38,561 nucleotides of DNA from an uncultured Eubacteriales bacterium. Its GTDB lineage: Bacteria > Bacillota > Clostridia > Oscillospirales > Oscillospiraceae. The DNA lies in assembly GCA_900314485.1 (NCBI GenBank), contig OMVL01000005.1:1-38561 (forward strand), written 5' to 3'. The position numbers and the translations under genes are program-made. Under the pieces are notes generated by a model, which was given only the letters and a program-made list of their open reading frames with translations, ran no database searches and was not told the DNA's origin. Positions 31,389 to 38,561 of this stretch are shown one piece after another; the stretch's first letter is position 1; the number at the start of each line of letters is the position of its first letter.

Positions 31389-31417
31389 TTGCATTAAAAT
31401 AGAATGTGCGCTATAAT
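31389..31417 (+). promoter_or_regulatory. Promoter of the amino acid ABC operon
   Basis: TTGCAT (31389-31394), 17-base spacer, perfect TATAAT (31412-31417). The leader is about 45 bases and contains TAGGAGTGAT before the ATG. Confidence 0.85.
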
Positions 31418-31467
31418 GACGGCGTCGAAAGGGACCAAGGACCTAATTTTAATAGGAGTGATTAAAA

Positions 31468-32331
31468 ATGAAGAAACTGATTGCACTGCTGCTGGCAATG
31501 GCCATGTGCTTTGCGCTGCTGACCGGCTGCGGCAGCAACAATTCCGCTGCCGAGGCAAATGACGATTCCAACGCCTCCGCTGCCGCTGAGAACGAGGAAG
31601 CTGCCGCCGCCGAGAATACGGACGCAGAGGCTGAGAACACGGATAATGACGCTGTTCTGACTATGGGCACCAATGCCGCATTCCCTCCCTACGAGTTCTA
31701 TGACGGCGACACCATCGTGGGCATTGACGCTGAGATCGCCGCTGCCATTGCTGAGAAGCTGGGCCTGGAGCTGCAGATCGTTGACATGGACTTCGGCTCC
31801 ATCATCACCGCTGTTCAGACCGGCAAGATCGACATGGGCATGGCCGGTATGACCGTCACCGAAGAGCGTCTCCAGAACGTCAACTTCTCCACTACTTACG
31901 CCACCGGCATCCAGGTCGTCATCGTGCCTGAGGATTCCGACATCACCTCCGTGGACGACATTTTTGCCAAGCTGAACGCCGGCGAGGATGTGCTGATCGG
32001 CTGCCAGGAGGCCACCACCGGCGCTATCTACGCCAGCGGCGACTTTGGCGATGACCATGTCACCACCTATCCCAACGGCGCCACCGCTGTTCAGGCTCTG
32101 ACCCAGGGCAAGCTGGATTGCGTCATCATTGACAACCAGCCCGCTATCAACTTCGTCGCTGCCAACGAGGGCCTGAAGATCCTGGATACCGAGTATGTTA
32201 CCGAGGACTATGCCATTGCCATCAGTAAGGACAATGAGGACCTGCTGAACCAGATCAATGCCGCTCTGGAGGAGCTGATCGCCGACGGCACTGTGCAGGA
32301 GATCCTGGACAAGTACATCGTTGCCGGGTAA
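31468..32331 (+). CDS. Amino acid-binding lipoprotein of an ABC importer
   Basis: 287 residues. MKKLIALLLAMAMCFALLTG leads to lipid-modified Cys21. An Ala/Glu/Asn-rich linker (about 22-62) precedes an SBP_bac_3 domain: LTMGTNAAFPPYEFYDGDTIVGIDAEIAAAIAEKLG, then IGLEVTDMDF-like and SIITAVQTGKIDMGMAGMTVTEERLQNVNFSTTYA. C-terminal LDCVIIDNQPAINFVAANEGLKIL and ISKDNEDLLNQINAALEELIADG are typical. The family binds polar amino acids outside the membrane; the ligand is not clear. It is the first gene of a three-gene importer and is followed by a hairpin. Confidence 0.92.
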   Translation: MKKLIALLLAMAMCFALLTGCGSNNSAAEANDDSNASAAAENEEAAAAENTDAEAENTDNDAVLTMGTNAAFPPYEFYDGDTIVGIDAEIAAAIAEKLGLELQIVDMDFGSIITAVQTGKIDMGMAGMTVTEERLQNVNFSTTYATGIQVVIVPEDSDITSVDDIFAKLNAGEDVLIGCQEATTGAIYASGDFGDDHVTTYPNGATAVQALTQGKLDCVIIDNQPAINFVAANEGLKILDTEYVTEDYAIAISKDNEDLLNQINAALEELIADGTVQEILDKYIVAG

Positions 32332-32345
32332 TTTCGCCGAATGCT

Positions 32346-32377
32346 CAATGGCGGGGCTGAACACAGCTCCGCCATTG
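32346..32377 (+). promoter_or_regulatory. Intercistronic hairpin after the amino acid-binding gene
   Basis: 14-bp stem with one wobble (32346-32359 with 32364-32377), 14 bases past the lipoprotein stop and without a T-run. It matches the position of the hairpin in the sugar operon. It probably stabilises the upstream message or reduces read-through into the permease gene. Confidence 0.6.
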
Positions 32378-32440
32378 TGGCCGTTTACCGGACGGCGGCG
32401 TTACATTTCATAACCGTATGAGAGGGGGCCGTAAAACGGC

Positions 32441-33172
32441 GTGGAAAAGATGATCGAAGATCTGAAGCTGGGATTTTACCAGACCTTCATTTTGAAAGAT
32501 AACTATCAATATTTCGTTCGAGGCATCGGCATCACCCTTCAGGTGACGCTGTTTTCCCTGATTTTTGGCCTGATTTTGGGCGTTTTGGTGGCGATTGTCC
32601 GCTCTGCCCACGATCAGCAGCCGGAAAACCGGCGCAATCCCATTCTGGGTGTCTTTGACGTCATTGCAAAGATCTACCTGACTGTGATCCGTGGCACGCC
32701 CACCATGGTCCAGCTGCTCATCATGTGGTTTGTCATCTGGGCCGGCACCCGGTCCAGCGACACGAACCTGATCCGCTGCGCTGTGCTGACCTTCGGCATC
32801 AACTCCGGTGCCTATGTGGCGGAGATCGTCCGCTCCGGCATCATGTCCATCGACAAGGGCCAGATGGAGGCGGGCCGGTCTCTGGGCCTGAGCTACGCCC
32901 AGACCATGCGTCGGGTCATTATTCCCCAGGCGATCAAAAACGTGCTCCCTGCCCTGGGCAATGAGATGATCACGCTTTTGAAGGAGACCTCCATCGTCAC
33001 GGTGATCGGCCTGAAGGACCTGACCAAGGGCGCGATGATCATTCAGGGCAACACCTATCAGGCGCTGGTGCCCTATTTCGCCATTGCAATCATTTATCTG
33101 GCCATGGTGCTGATACTCACCTGGATCATGGGTAAAGTGGAGAGGAGGCTGAGAGAAAGTGATCTACGTTAA
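32441..33172 (+). CDS. Amino acid ABC transporter permease (HisM/GlnP family)
   Basis: 243 residues. Membrane helices begin with [26 protein letters not shown] (about 28-55). [19 protein letters not shown] is the conserved polar amino acid permease segment, and the EAA loop reads [38 protein letters not shown]. One subunit type probably forms the homodimeric channel. The start is GTG 32441 with GAGGGGG 12 bases upstream; an ATG nine bases later is possible. The end overlaps the ATPase start by 14 bases. Confidence 0.92.
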   Translation: MEKMIEDLKLGFYQTFILKDNYQYFVRGIGITLQVTLFSLIFGLILGVLVAIVRSAHDQQPENRRNPILGVFDVIAKIYLTVIRGTPTMVQLLIMWFVIWAGTRSSDTNLIRCAVLTFGINSGAYVAEIVRSGIMSIDKGQMEAGRSLGLSYAQTMRRVIIPQAIKNVLPALGNEMITLLKETSIVTVIGLKDLTKGAMIIQGNTYQALVPYFAIAIIYLAMVLILTWIMGKVERRLRESDLR

Positions 33173-33881
33173 CGATCTGTGCAAGCAGTTTGGAGATAAC
33201 AAGGTGCTGCGGAACATTACCGAGCACATCGAGCCGGGCGAGAAGGTGGTCATTATCGGCCCCTCCGGTTCCGGCAAGTCCACCTTCCTCCGCTGCCTCA
33301 ATCTGTTGGAGCAGCCCACGGCCGGCACCATCACCTTTGACGGCCAGGAGATCACCGCTCCTCACACCGACATTAACAAGGTACGTCAGCACATGGGCAT
33401 GGTGTTCCAACACTTCAACCTCTTTGCCAACCTGACGGTAAAGCAGAATATCACTCTGGCCCCTGTTCTGACCAAGCTGATGACCAAGCAGGAGGCCGAG
33501 GCAGAGGCCATGCGGCTCCTGGAGCGGGTGAATCTGGCGGACAAGGCGGACGCCTATCCTGCCCAGCTCTCCGGCGGCCAGAAGCAGCGTATTGCCATTG
33601 TCCGTGCCCTTGCCATGAAGCCCAGAGTCATGCTCTTTGACGAGCCGACCTCCGCCCTGGATCCTGAGATGGTGGGTGAGGTGCTGGAGGTCATGAAGGA
33701 GCTGGCAGAGGACGGCATGACCATGGTGGTCGTCACCCATGAGATGGGCTTTGCCAGAGAGGTGGCCACCAGAGTGCTCTTTATGGACGGCGGCGGCATC
33801 ATCGAGCAGGGCACGCCGGCAGAGATTTTCACTGCCCCCAAGGAGGCCCGGACCAAGGACTTCCTGTCCAAGGTGCTGTGA
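33159..33881 (+). CDS. Amino acid ABC transporter ATPase (GlnQ/HisP family)
   Basis: 240 residues. Walker [10 protein letters not shown] (34-42), Q-loop [15 protein letters not shown], signature [15 protein letters not shown], Walker [17 protein letters not shown], and switch histidine in [10 protein letters not shown]. This is the usual ATPase of polar amino acid importers. The start codon is GTG with GGAGG about ten bases upstream, inside the end of the permease gene. Confidence 0.95.
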   Translation: MIYVNDLCKQFGDNKVLRNITEHIEPGEKVVIIGPSGSGKSTFLRCLNLLEQPTAGTITFDGQEITAPHTDINKVRQHMGMVFQHFNLFANLTVKQNITLAPVLTKLMTKQEAEAEAMRLLERVNLADKADAYPAQLSGGQKQRIAIVRALAMKPRVMLFDEPTSALDPEMVGEVLEVMKELAEDGMTMVVVTHEMGFAREVATRVLFMDGGGIIEQGTPAEIFTAPKEARTKDFLSKVL

Positions 33882-33898
33882 CAGGGAGGGGCGATCAC

Positions 33899-34387
33899 GT
33901 GAGCGAAAAACAGACAGCATTTCGCGGCATGCGCCGGTTGAAGCAGCAGCTTACCCATGAAGAGTGCGTTGAGCTGCTGAAAAAGGAGCCAAGAGGCGTG
34001 CTCTCTGTCTTTGGAGAGAACGGCTATCCCTATGGATTTCCCATGGACTTTGTCTATGATGAGGGCAAGCTGTACTTCCACTGCGCCAAAGAAGGACATA
34101 AGATCGATGCCATTCAGGCATGTGACAAGGTGTCCTTCTCTGTGATAGACGAGGGCGTCCGCAAGGGAGATGACTGGCCCCTGCACTTCAAAAGCGTCAT
34201 TCTGTTCGGCAGGATGCGCATTTTGGAGGATCGGGAGGAGATCATTTCCAAGGTTCGCCTGCTTGGCCTGAAGTACTTCCCGGACGCAGAGAGTGTGGAA
34301 GAGGAGCTGAAACGCTCCGGAAGCCGTGTTGCCTGTTTGGAGCTGACCATCGACCACATGACCGGAAAACGGATCAAGGAATCCTGA
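33899..34387 (+). CDS. Pyridoxamine 5'-phosphate oxidase-like flavoprotein
   Basis: 162 residues starting at GTG (SEKQTAFRGMRRLKQQLT). LLKKEPRGVLSVFGENGYPYGFPMDFVYDEGKLYFHCAKEGHKIDAIQACDKVSFSVID is the pattern of the PNPOx-like split-barrel family close to NimA-type proteins, which bind flavin or heme. Related genes are linked to reduction of nitro compounds, but the substrate is unknown. GGGAGGGG lies about seven bases before the GTG. It starts 17 bases after the amino acid ATPase stop and is probably the last gene of that operon. Confidence 0.85.
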   Translation: MSEKQTAFRGMRRLKQQLTHEECVELLKKEPRGVLSVFGENGYPYGFPMDFVYDEGKLYFHCAKEGHKIDAIQACDKVSFSVIDEGVRKGDDWPLHFKSVILFGRMRILEDREEIISKVRLLGLKYFPDAESVEEELKRSGSRVACLELTIDHMTGKRIKES

Positions 34388-34400
34388 ATCAATCAGTACA

Positions 34401-34432
34401 ATGCCGCCCGGCCTGGAAAGGCCGGGCGGCAT
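34401..34432. terminator. Terminator between convergent genes
   Basis: 13-bp perfect GC-rich stem (34401-34413 with 34420-34432), then TTT on the plus strand. It lies between the PNPOx-like gene and the end of the minus-strand SleB-like gene and can serve both. Confidence 0.75.
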
Positions 34433-34461
34433 TTCGTGTGCTTTAGCGGCGACGATCGGCT

Positions 34462-35130
34462 TCATGCGCAAAACCGATGCTTTCCAATGATTGTCAGCAG
34501 GGGCCGGCTCCAGATCCAGGAGCTGGTGGCGGTGTTGGGATTGAAATAGTAGATCGCCCCGCCGGTGGGGTCCCAGCCGTTGAGGGCGTCCCGTGCCGCC
34601 TGATAGGCGGAATCTGACACCGCACTGTTGATCTGCCCGTCCGTCATACAGGTAAACGCCCCCGGCTCATAGACCACGCCGGAGATGGTGCCGGGGAAGG
34701 AGGGGTGAGATACCCGGTTGAGAATAACGGCTCCCACCGCAACCTGTCCGCTGTAGGGCTCTCCCCGGGCTTCGGCGGAGATCACCCTTGCCAGGAGCGC
34801 TACGTCGCCGCTCTGGGAAGAGCCGCTGGAGGTGGTGGTGATGCCAAGGGCCTTCAGCGTGGCAGGGCCGCAGATGCCGTCAGCCGTCAGGCCGTTTTTC
34901 TGCTGAAAATATTTGACCGCCTTGACCGTGGCAGAACCGTAAATACCGTCCACTGCGCCGGTGTAATACCCCCAGTTCTTCAGTTTGGTCTGGATGGTGA
35001 CCACTGTCTGGCCGGAGGAGCCCTGCCGATAGGTGGCTGCAAGGGCGGTCTGCAAACCGGCATAGGTCATAAACACCAGTGCCGCCGCCAAAAACAGAGC
35101 AGTTACGCTCCGGCGAAGTTTTCGTTTCAT
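34462..35130 (-). CDS. sleB: SleB-like spore cortex-lytic cell wall hydrolase
   Basis: 222 residues. An N-terminal signal/anchor (SVTALFLAAALVFMTYAGLQTALA) is followed by one peptidoglycan-binding repeat (about 30-92: VVTIQTKLKNWGYYTGAVDGIYGSATVKAVKYFQQKNGLTADGICGPATLKALG), a Ser/Gly linker, and a hydrolase_2 domain with LLARVISAEARGEPYSGQVAVGAVILNRV (catalytic Glu) and AIYYFNPNTATSSWIWSR. This is the domain order of SleB, which degrades spore cortex at germination; vegetative relatives exist. ypeB, the usual partner, is not adjacent. ATG 35130 has AGAGGTG nine bases upstream. No clear sigma-G promoter was seen. Confidence 0.87.
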   Translation of the reverse strand: MKRKLRRSVTALFLAAALVFMTYAGLQTALAATYRQGSSGQTVVTIQTKLKNWGYYTGAVDGIYGSATVKAVKYFQQKNGLTADGICGPATLKALGITTTSSGSSQSGDVALLARVISAEARGEPYSGQVAVGAVILNRVSHPSFPGTISGVVYEPGAFTCMTDGQINSAVSDSAYQAARDALNGWDPTGGAIYYFNPNTATSSWIWSRPLLTIIGKHRFCA

Positions 35131-35242
35131 ATGCTCAAACACCTCTTTGTCGCTGTGTATTCCTTAGTGTCAGTCCGCCGCCGGTTTTTATCCCTGCCAG
35201 TTTCTGCCGGAGAACGCAATTTCAAACTTTTTGTGAACACCC

Positions 35243-35271
35243 TTGCATTCTGCCCGGAATAGGAGTATGAT
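35243..35271 (+). promoter_or_regulatory. Promoter of htpG
   Basis: TTGCAT (35243-35248), 17-base spacer, TATGAT (35266-35271). The CIRCE operator starts four bases downstream and covers the transcription start. Confidence 0.85.
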
Positions 35272-35274
35272 ATG

Positions 35275-35301
35275 TTAGCACTCGATGGAAAAGAGTGCTA
35301 A
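35275..35301. promoter_or_regulatory. CIRCE element (HrcA operator)
   Basis: TTAGCACTC, nine bases, GAGTGCTAA: a perfect match to the CIRCE consensus. HrcA bound here would cover the start point of htpG transcription and release on heat or misfolding stress. Confidence 0.97.
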
Positions 35302-35340
35302 TGCTGTTTATTTTTAGATCTCAATGGAGGCTATTGTACT

Positions 35341-37260
35341 ATGGAAAAGCGTCAATTCAAAGCGGAGTCCCAGCGGATGCTGGATCTGATGATCAACTCC
35401 ATCTACACCCACAAGGAGATTTTCCTGCGGGAGATTCTGTCTAACGCCAGCGACGCAATCGACAAGCTGGCCTATCGTGCCCTGACGGATGACAGCGTGG
35501 GCCTGAACCGATCTGACTTCAAGATCGTCATCACTGCCGACAAGGATGCCAAGACCATCACTGTCTCGGATAACGGCATCGGCATGACCGAGGAGGAGCT
35601 GGAGAACAACCTGGGCGTCATCGCCAAGAGCGGCTCTCTCCAGTTCAAGCAGGACCTGGCGGCCAAGGAGGGCGTAGACAGCGGCGATGTGGACATCATC
35701 GGCCAGTTCGGCGTGGGCTTCTACTCTGCCTTTATGGTGGCCAGCCGTGTGCAGGTGCTGACCAAGCCCTTTGGCTCTGACAAGGCTTACCTCTGGGAGT
35801 CTGACGGCGCAGACGGCTATACGATTGCCGAGGCGGAAAAGGATTCTGTGGGTACCGACATTATTATGACCATCAAGGAGGACACGGAGGACGAGCAGTT
35901 CAGCCAGTATCTGGAGGAGAGCCGCATCTCCCGTCTGGTCAAGAAGTATTCCGACTATATCCACTATCCCATCACCATGCTGGTGACCAAGTCCCGCCAG
36001 AAGCCCAAGCCTGAGGATGCCGGGGACGACTATACGCCCGAGTGGGAGGACTATCAGGAGTGGGAGACCCTCAACTCCATGGTGCCCCTGTGGCAGAAGA
36101 AGAAGGAGGACGTCACCGAGGAGGAGCTGAACTCCTTCTACACGGATAAGTTCAACGACTGGGAGAAGCCGCTCACCACCATCCGGGTCAGTGCCGAGGG
36201 CAATGTCTCTTATGAGGCGCTGCTCTTCATCCCCGGAAAGACCCCTTACGACTTCTACACCCGGGATTACAAGAAGGGCTTGCAGCTCTATTCCTCCGGC
36301 GTCCTCATCATGGACAACTGCGCCGATCTGCTGCCCGAGCACTTCCGCTTTGTCAAGGGCGTGGTAGATACCCCGGACGTCAGCCTGAACATCTCCCGTG
36401 AGATGCTTCAGCACACCCGTGGGCTCAAGGTCATTGCCAAAAATCTGGAGAAGAAGATCAAGGCGGAGCTCTTAAAGCTCCAGAAGGACGACCGGGAAAA
36501 GTACGAGCAGTTCTGGAAGAACTTTGGCCTGAACGTCAAATACGGCGCCGTGGCGGATTACGGTATGAATAAGGACAAGGTGCTGGAGCTGCTGCTGTTT
36601 ACCTCCTCTCAGGCGGAGCGTGGCACTACCTTGCAGGAATATCAGGATCGCATGGCGGAGAGCCAGGAGTATATCTATTATGCCACCGGCGAGGATGCCG
36701 GACAGATGGCAAAGCTGCCCCAGGCCGAGCGGATTTTGGACAGGGGCTATGAGATCCTCTACCTGACCGACGAGGTGGACGAGTTCGTCATGCAGACTCT
36801 GGGCGAGTTCGGCGGCAAGAAGTTCAAGAGCATCAACGACGAGGACGCCCTTCCCGAGACCGAGGAGGAGAAGAAGGCCGCCGAGGAAAAGGCCGAAAGC
36901 GGCAAGGCGGTTCTGGACTTCCTCAAGGAGACGCTGGGCGACAAGATCAAGGAGGCACGTATCTCCAAGATTTTGAAGAGCCACGCCGTCTGCATGACCA
37001 CCGACGGCCCCATCTCTCTGGAGATGGAGAAGTACTTCAAGAAGCAGGGTGCCGACATGGCCGGCATGAAGGCCGAGCGGGTGCTGGAACTGAACGCCGA
37101 CTCCCAGGCCTACGCCGCCCTGAAAAACGCTGTGGAGAATGACCCGGATAAGGCCAGGACCTACGCCGAGGTGCTGTATCAGCAGGCGCTCTTGATCGCG
37201 GGACTTCCCATCGAGGACCCGGCGGCCTATACCGATCTCATCTGCTCGCTGCTGAAATAA
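35341..37260 (+). CDS. htpG: Molecular chaperone HtpG (Hsp90)
   Basis: 639 residues, full length. The N-terminal GHKL ATPase has EIFLREILSNASDAIDKLAYRA, DNGIGMTEEELENNLGVIAKSG and GQFGVGFYSAFMVA. The middle domain has DFYTRDYKKGLQLYSSGVLIMDNCADLLPEHFRFVKGVVDTPDVSLNISREMLQ, carrying the conserved catalytic-loop Arg. The C-terminal dimerisation part follows, with a charged linker EETEEEKKAAEEKAESG-like near 500-520. It refolds client proteins under stress. The ribosome site TGGAGG lies ten bases upstream. Regulation by HrcA through CIRCE is directly supported by the operator. Confidence 0.97.
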   Translation: MEKRQFKAESQRMLDLMINSIYTHKEIFLREILSNASDAIDKLAYRALTDDSVGLNRSDFKIVITADKDAKTITVSDNGIGMTEEELENNLGVIAKSGSLQFKQDLAAKEGVDSGDVDIIGQFGVGFYSAFMVASRVQVLTKPFGSDKAYLWESDGADGYTIAEAEKDSVGTDIIMTIKEDTEDEQFSQYLEESRISRLVKKYSDYIHYPITMLVTKSRQKPKPEDAGDDYTPEWEDYQEWETLNSMVPLWQKKKEDVTEEELNSFYTDKFNDWEKPLTTIRVSAEGNVSYEALLFIPGKTPYDFYTRDYKKGLQLYSSGVLIMDNCADLLPEHFRFVKGVVDTPDVSLNISREMLQHTRGLKVIAKNLEKKIKAELLKLQKDDREKYEQFWKNFGLNVKYGAVADYGMNKDKVLELLLFTSSQAERGTTLQEYQDRMAESQEYIYYATGEDAGQMAKLPQAERILDRGYEILYLTDEVDEFVMQTLGEFGGKKFKSINDEDALPETEEEKKAAEEKAESGKAVLDFLKETLGDKIKEARISKILKSHAVCMTTDGPISLEMEKYFKKQGADMAGMKAERVLELNADSQAYAALKNAVENDPDKARTYAEVLYQQALLIAGLPIEDPAAYTDLICSLLK

Positions 37261-37299
37261 AGAGAATACTGCGGTCAGCTATTGACCGTTTGATGCAAG

Positions 37300-37325
37300 G
37301 AAGGCCGGGAAAAGTCCCGGCCTTC
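37300..37325 (+). terminator. Terminator of htpG
   Basis: 11-bp perfect stem GAAGGCCGGGA / TCCCGGCCTTC with AAAG loop, about 40 bases after the stop. The T-run is weak (TCTCC). A second small hairpin (CGGTCA/TGACCG, 37272-37288) lies before it. Confidence 0.65.
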
Positions 37326-37339
37326 TCCATTCCTGCCCA

Positions 37340-37368
37340 TTGCAGGGCAAGGCGGGATATGCTAGAAT
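37340..37368 (+). promoter_or_regulatory. Promoter of purF
   Basis: TTGCAG (37340-37345), 17-base spacer, TAGAAT (37363-37368), with TGC before the -10. The leader is only about 30 bases, so there is no room for a purine riboswitch. No PurR box was recognised. Confidence 0.7.
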
Positions 37369-37404
37369 AAAAACAATCACTTGAACCAACAGGAGGGATC
37401 TCCT

Positions 37405-38561
37405 TTGAGTATCCATGAGGAATGTGGTGTCTTTGGCGTCTGGGACCCCAAGGGCGACTGTGCGAAAACCACCTATTACGGCCTTTACGCCCTCCAGCAC
37501 CGGGGGCAGGAGGCCTGCGGCATCGCCACCACCAACGACCGGGAGCTGTCCTATTACAAGGACGTTGGTCTGGTAGGCGACGTCTTTTCTGAGGACAAGC
37601 TGCGGGAGCTGAACGGCACCATGGCCGTGGGCCACGTCCGCTACGCCACCACCGGCGCAGGCCGCCGGGAGAACGCCCAGCCCCTGACCCTGAAATACGT
37701 CAAGGGTACGCTGGCTGTCGTCCACAACGGCAATCTGGTCAACACCGACCAGCTCCGCCGGGAGTATGAGTACAACGGCGCCATTTTCCAGACCACCTCG
37801 GATACCGAGGTCATCTCCTACGCCATCGCCCGGGAGCGGCTGACCTGCTCCAGTGTCGAGGAGGCGGTGAGCAAGGCGGTCAAGCATCTCAAGGGCGCCT
37901 TTTCCCTCATTGTCATGAGCCCCCGCAAGCTGATTGCCGCCCGGGACCCCTGGGGCTTCCGTCCCCTTTGCATGGGAAGAAAGGGAGAAGCGGTCTACTT
38001 TGCCAGTGAGTCCTGCGCTCTGGACGGTGTGGAGGCGGAGTTCGTCCGTGAGGTGGAGCCGGGTGAGATCGTGGTGGTGGAGCCCCCCGACGAGAAGAAC
38101 GGCCGGGAGAAGTGCACCATCCGCTCTATCAAGACCAATTGCCAGGACAAGAGCCACCTGTGCATCTTCGAGTACATCTACTTTGCCCGTCCCGACAGCG
38201 TCATCTACGGCCAGTCCGTCCATGAGGCCCGCAGGAACGCAGGTAAGTTCCTGGCCAGAGAGTTCCCGGTGGAGGCGGACCTGGTCATCGGCGTGCCGGA
38301 CTCCGGCCTGGATGCCGCCATGGGCTATGCCGACGAATCCGGCATCCCCTACGGCGAGGGCTTTGTCAAAAACCGTTATATCGGCCGTACCTTTATCACC
38401 CCTAACCAGCAGAGCCGGGAGCAGGCTGTCCGCATCAAGCTGGGCGCCCTGCGCAGCCAGGTCCAGGGCAAGCGCATCGTCATGGTGGACGACTCCATTG
38501 TCCGGGGCACCACCTGCAAGGCCATTATCAACCTGCTCCGCCAGGCGGGGGCCAAAGAGGT
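37405..38561 (+). CDS. purF: Amidophosphoribosyltransferase, 5' part
   Basis: 385 residues visible; the gene continues past the right edge (family length about 470). The first committed step of purine synthesis: PRPP and glutamine to phosphoribosylamine. The N-terminal six residues MSIHEE form a short propeptide before the nucleophile Cys7 (CGVFGVWD). Glutaminase features are YGLYALQHRGQEACGIAT, GHVRYATTG and VHNGNLVN. The phosphoribosyltransferase domain includes GVPDSGLDAAMGYA, KNRYIGRTFI and the PRPP loop VMVDDSIVRGTT. The start is TTG 37405, with AGGAGGG seven bases upstream, and fixes the propeptide. The purine operon probably continues beyond the window. Confidence 0.95.
   Translation, partial: MSIHEECGVFGVWDPKGDCAKTTYYGLYALQHRGQEACGIATTNDRELSYYKDVGLVGDVFSEDKLRELNGTMAVGHVRYATTGAGRRENAQPLTLKYVKGTLAVVHNGNLVNTDQLRREYEYNGAIFQTTSDTEVISYAIARERLTCSSVEEAVSKAVKHLKGAFSLIVMSPRKLIAARDPWGFRPLCMGRKGEAVYFASESCALDGVEAEFVREVEPGEIVVVEPPDEKNGREKCTIRSIKTNCQDKSHLCIFEYIYFARPDSVIYGQSVHEARRNAGKFLAREFPVEADLVIGVPDSGLDAAMGYADESGIPYGEGFVKNRYIGRTFITPNQQSREQAVRIKLGALRSQVQGKRIVMVDDSIVRGTTCKAIINLLRQAGAKE

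Overview
The window reads as chromosome from a GC-rich, spore-forming Gram-positive anaerobe of the class Clostridia, most likely Oscillospiraceae (Flavonifractor/Intestinimonas-type). This is inferred from gene content and codon use: G/C-ending codons with strong GGAGG ribosome sites, sigK and a SleB-type cortex hydrolase, AddAB instead of RecBCD, a T-box leader, a CIRCE element, a Firmicutes-type 6S RNA, and a PheB-type ACT protein in front of hom. No phage, IS element, CRISPR array or classical defence island was seen. It is mostly a housekeeping region with a few accessory patches.

Layout. 1-910: a secreted-protein gene cut by the window edge, divergent from an XRE repressor with palindromic repeats in the shared promoter region, then a stem-loop-rich non-coding element. 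931-5040 (minus): a complete monosaccharide ABC importer (ChvE/GguA/GguB type) behind a strong sigma-A promoter. 5094-6570 (minus): a small membrane protein, 6S RNA, a DUF1292 protein and a membrane-anchored BofC-like protein. 6814-9923: class A penicillin-binding protein convergent with an AI-2E/YtvI-type permease. 10062-13035: pheB-hom-lysC, the aspartate-pathway entry genes. 13152-14096: tRNA-Ser(CGA) divergent from sigK. 14151-17755: DUF2812 membrane protein, T-box-controlled proS, and a zinc-ribbon membrane protein. 17835-19768 (minus): DUF3810 metallopeptidase-like protein, cytidine deaminase, MazG-like pyrophosphohydrolase. 19931-26790: addB-addA. 26919-31258: rpmE, flavin reductase-like protein, an AT-richer MBL-fold hydrolase, hflX-yigZ, a GNAT remnant, and a thioesterase. 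31468-34387: a polar amino acid ABC importer and a PNPOx-like protein. 34462-37260: SleB-like hydrolase divergent from HrcA/CIRCE-controlled htpG. 37405-end: 5' part of purF.

How the parts work together. Two solute importers share one layout: lipoprotein gene first, then an intercistronic hairpin lacking a U-tract, then the membrane and ATPase genes. That layout favours excess binding protein. The lysC gene carries a second in-frame start with a strong ribosome site, as in the alpha/beta aspartokinase of Bacillus. The hom gene has an atypical C-terminus and lies next to a free-standing ACT protein. Many promoters can be read directly. They fall into a TTGACA group and a TTGCA(A/T/G) group, the latter often with a TGC-extended -10.

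I did not find a clearly new multi-gene system. The items most worth a second look are the stem-loop-rich element at 649-909, the palindromic operator candidate at 215-230, the chimeric GNAT remnant coupled to the thioesterase, the internal lysC start, the DUF3810-cdd-MazG cluster, and the CIRCE-controlled htpG.
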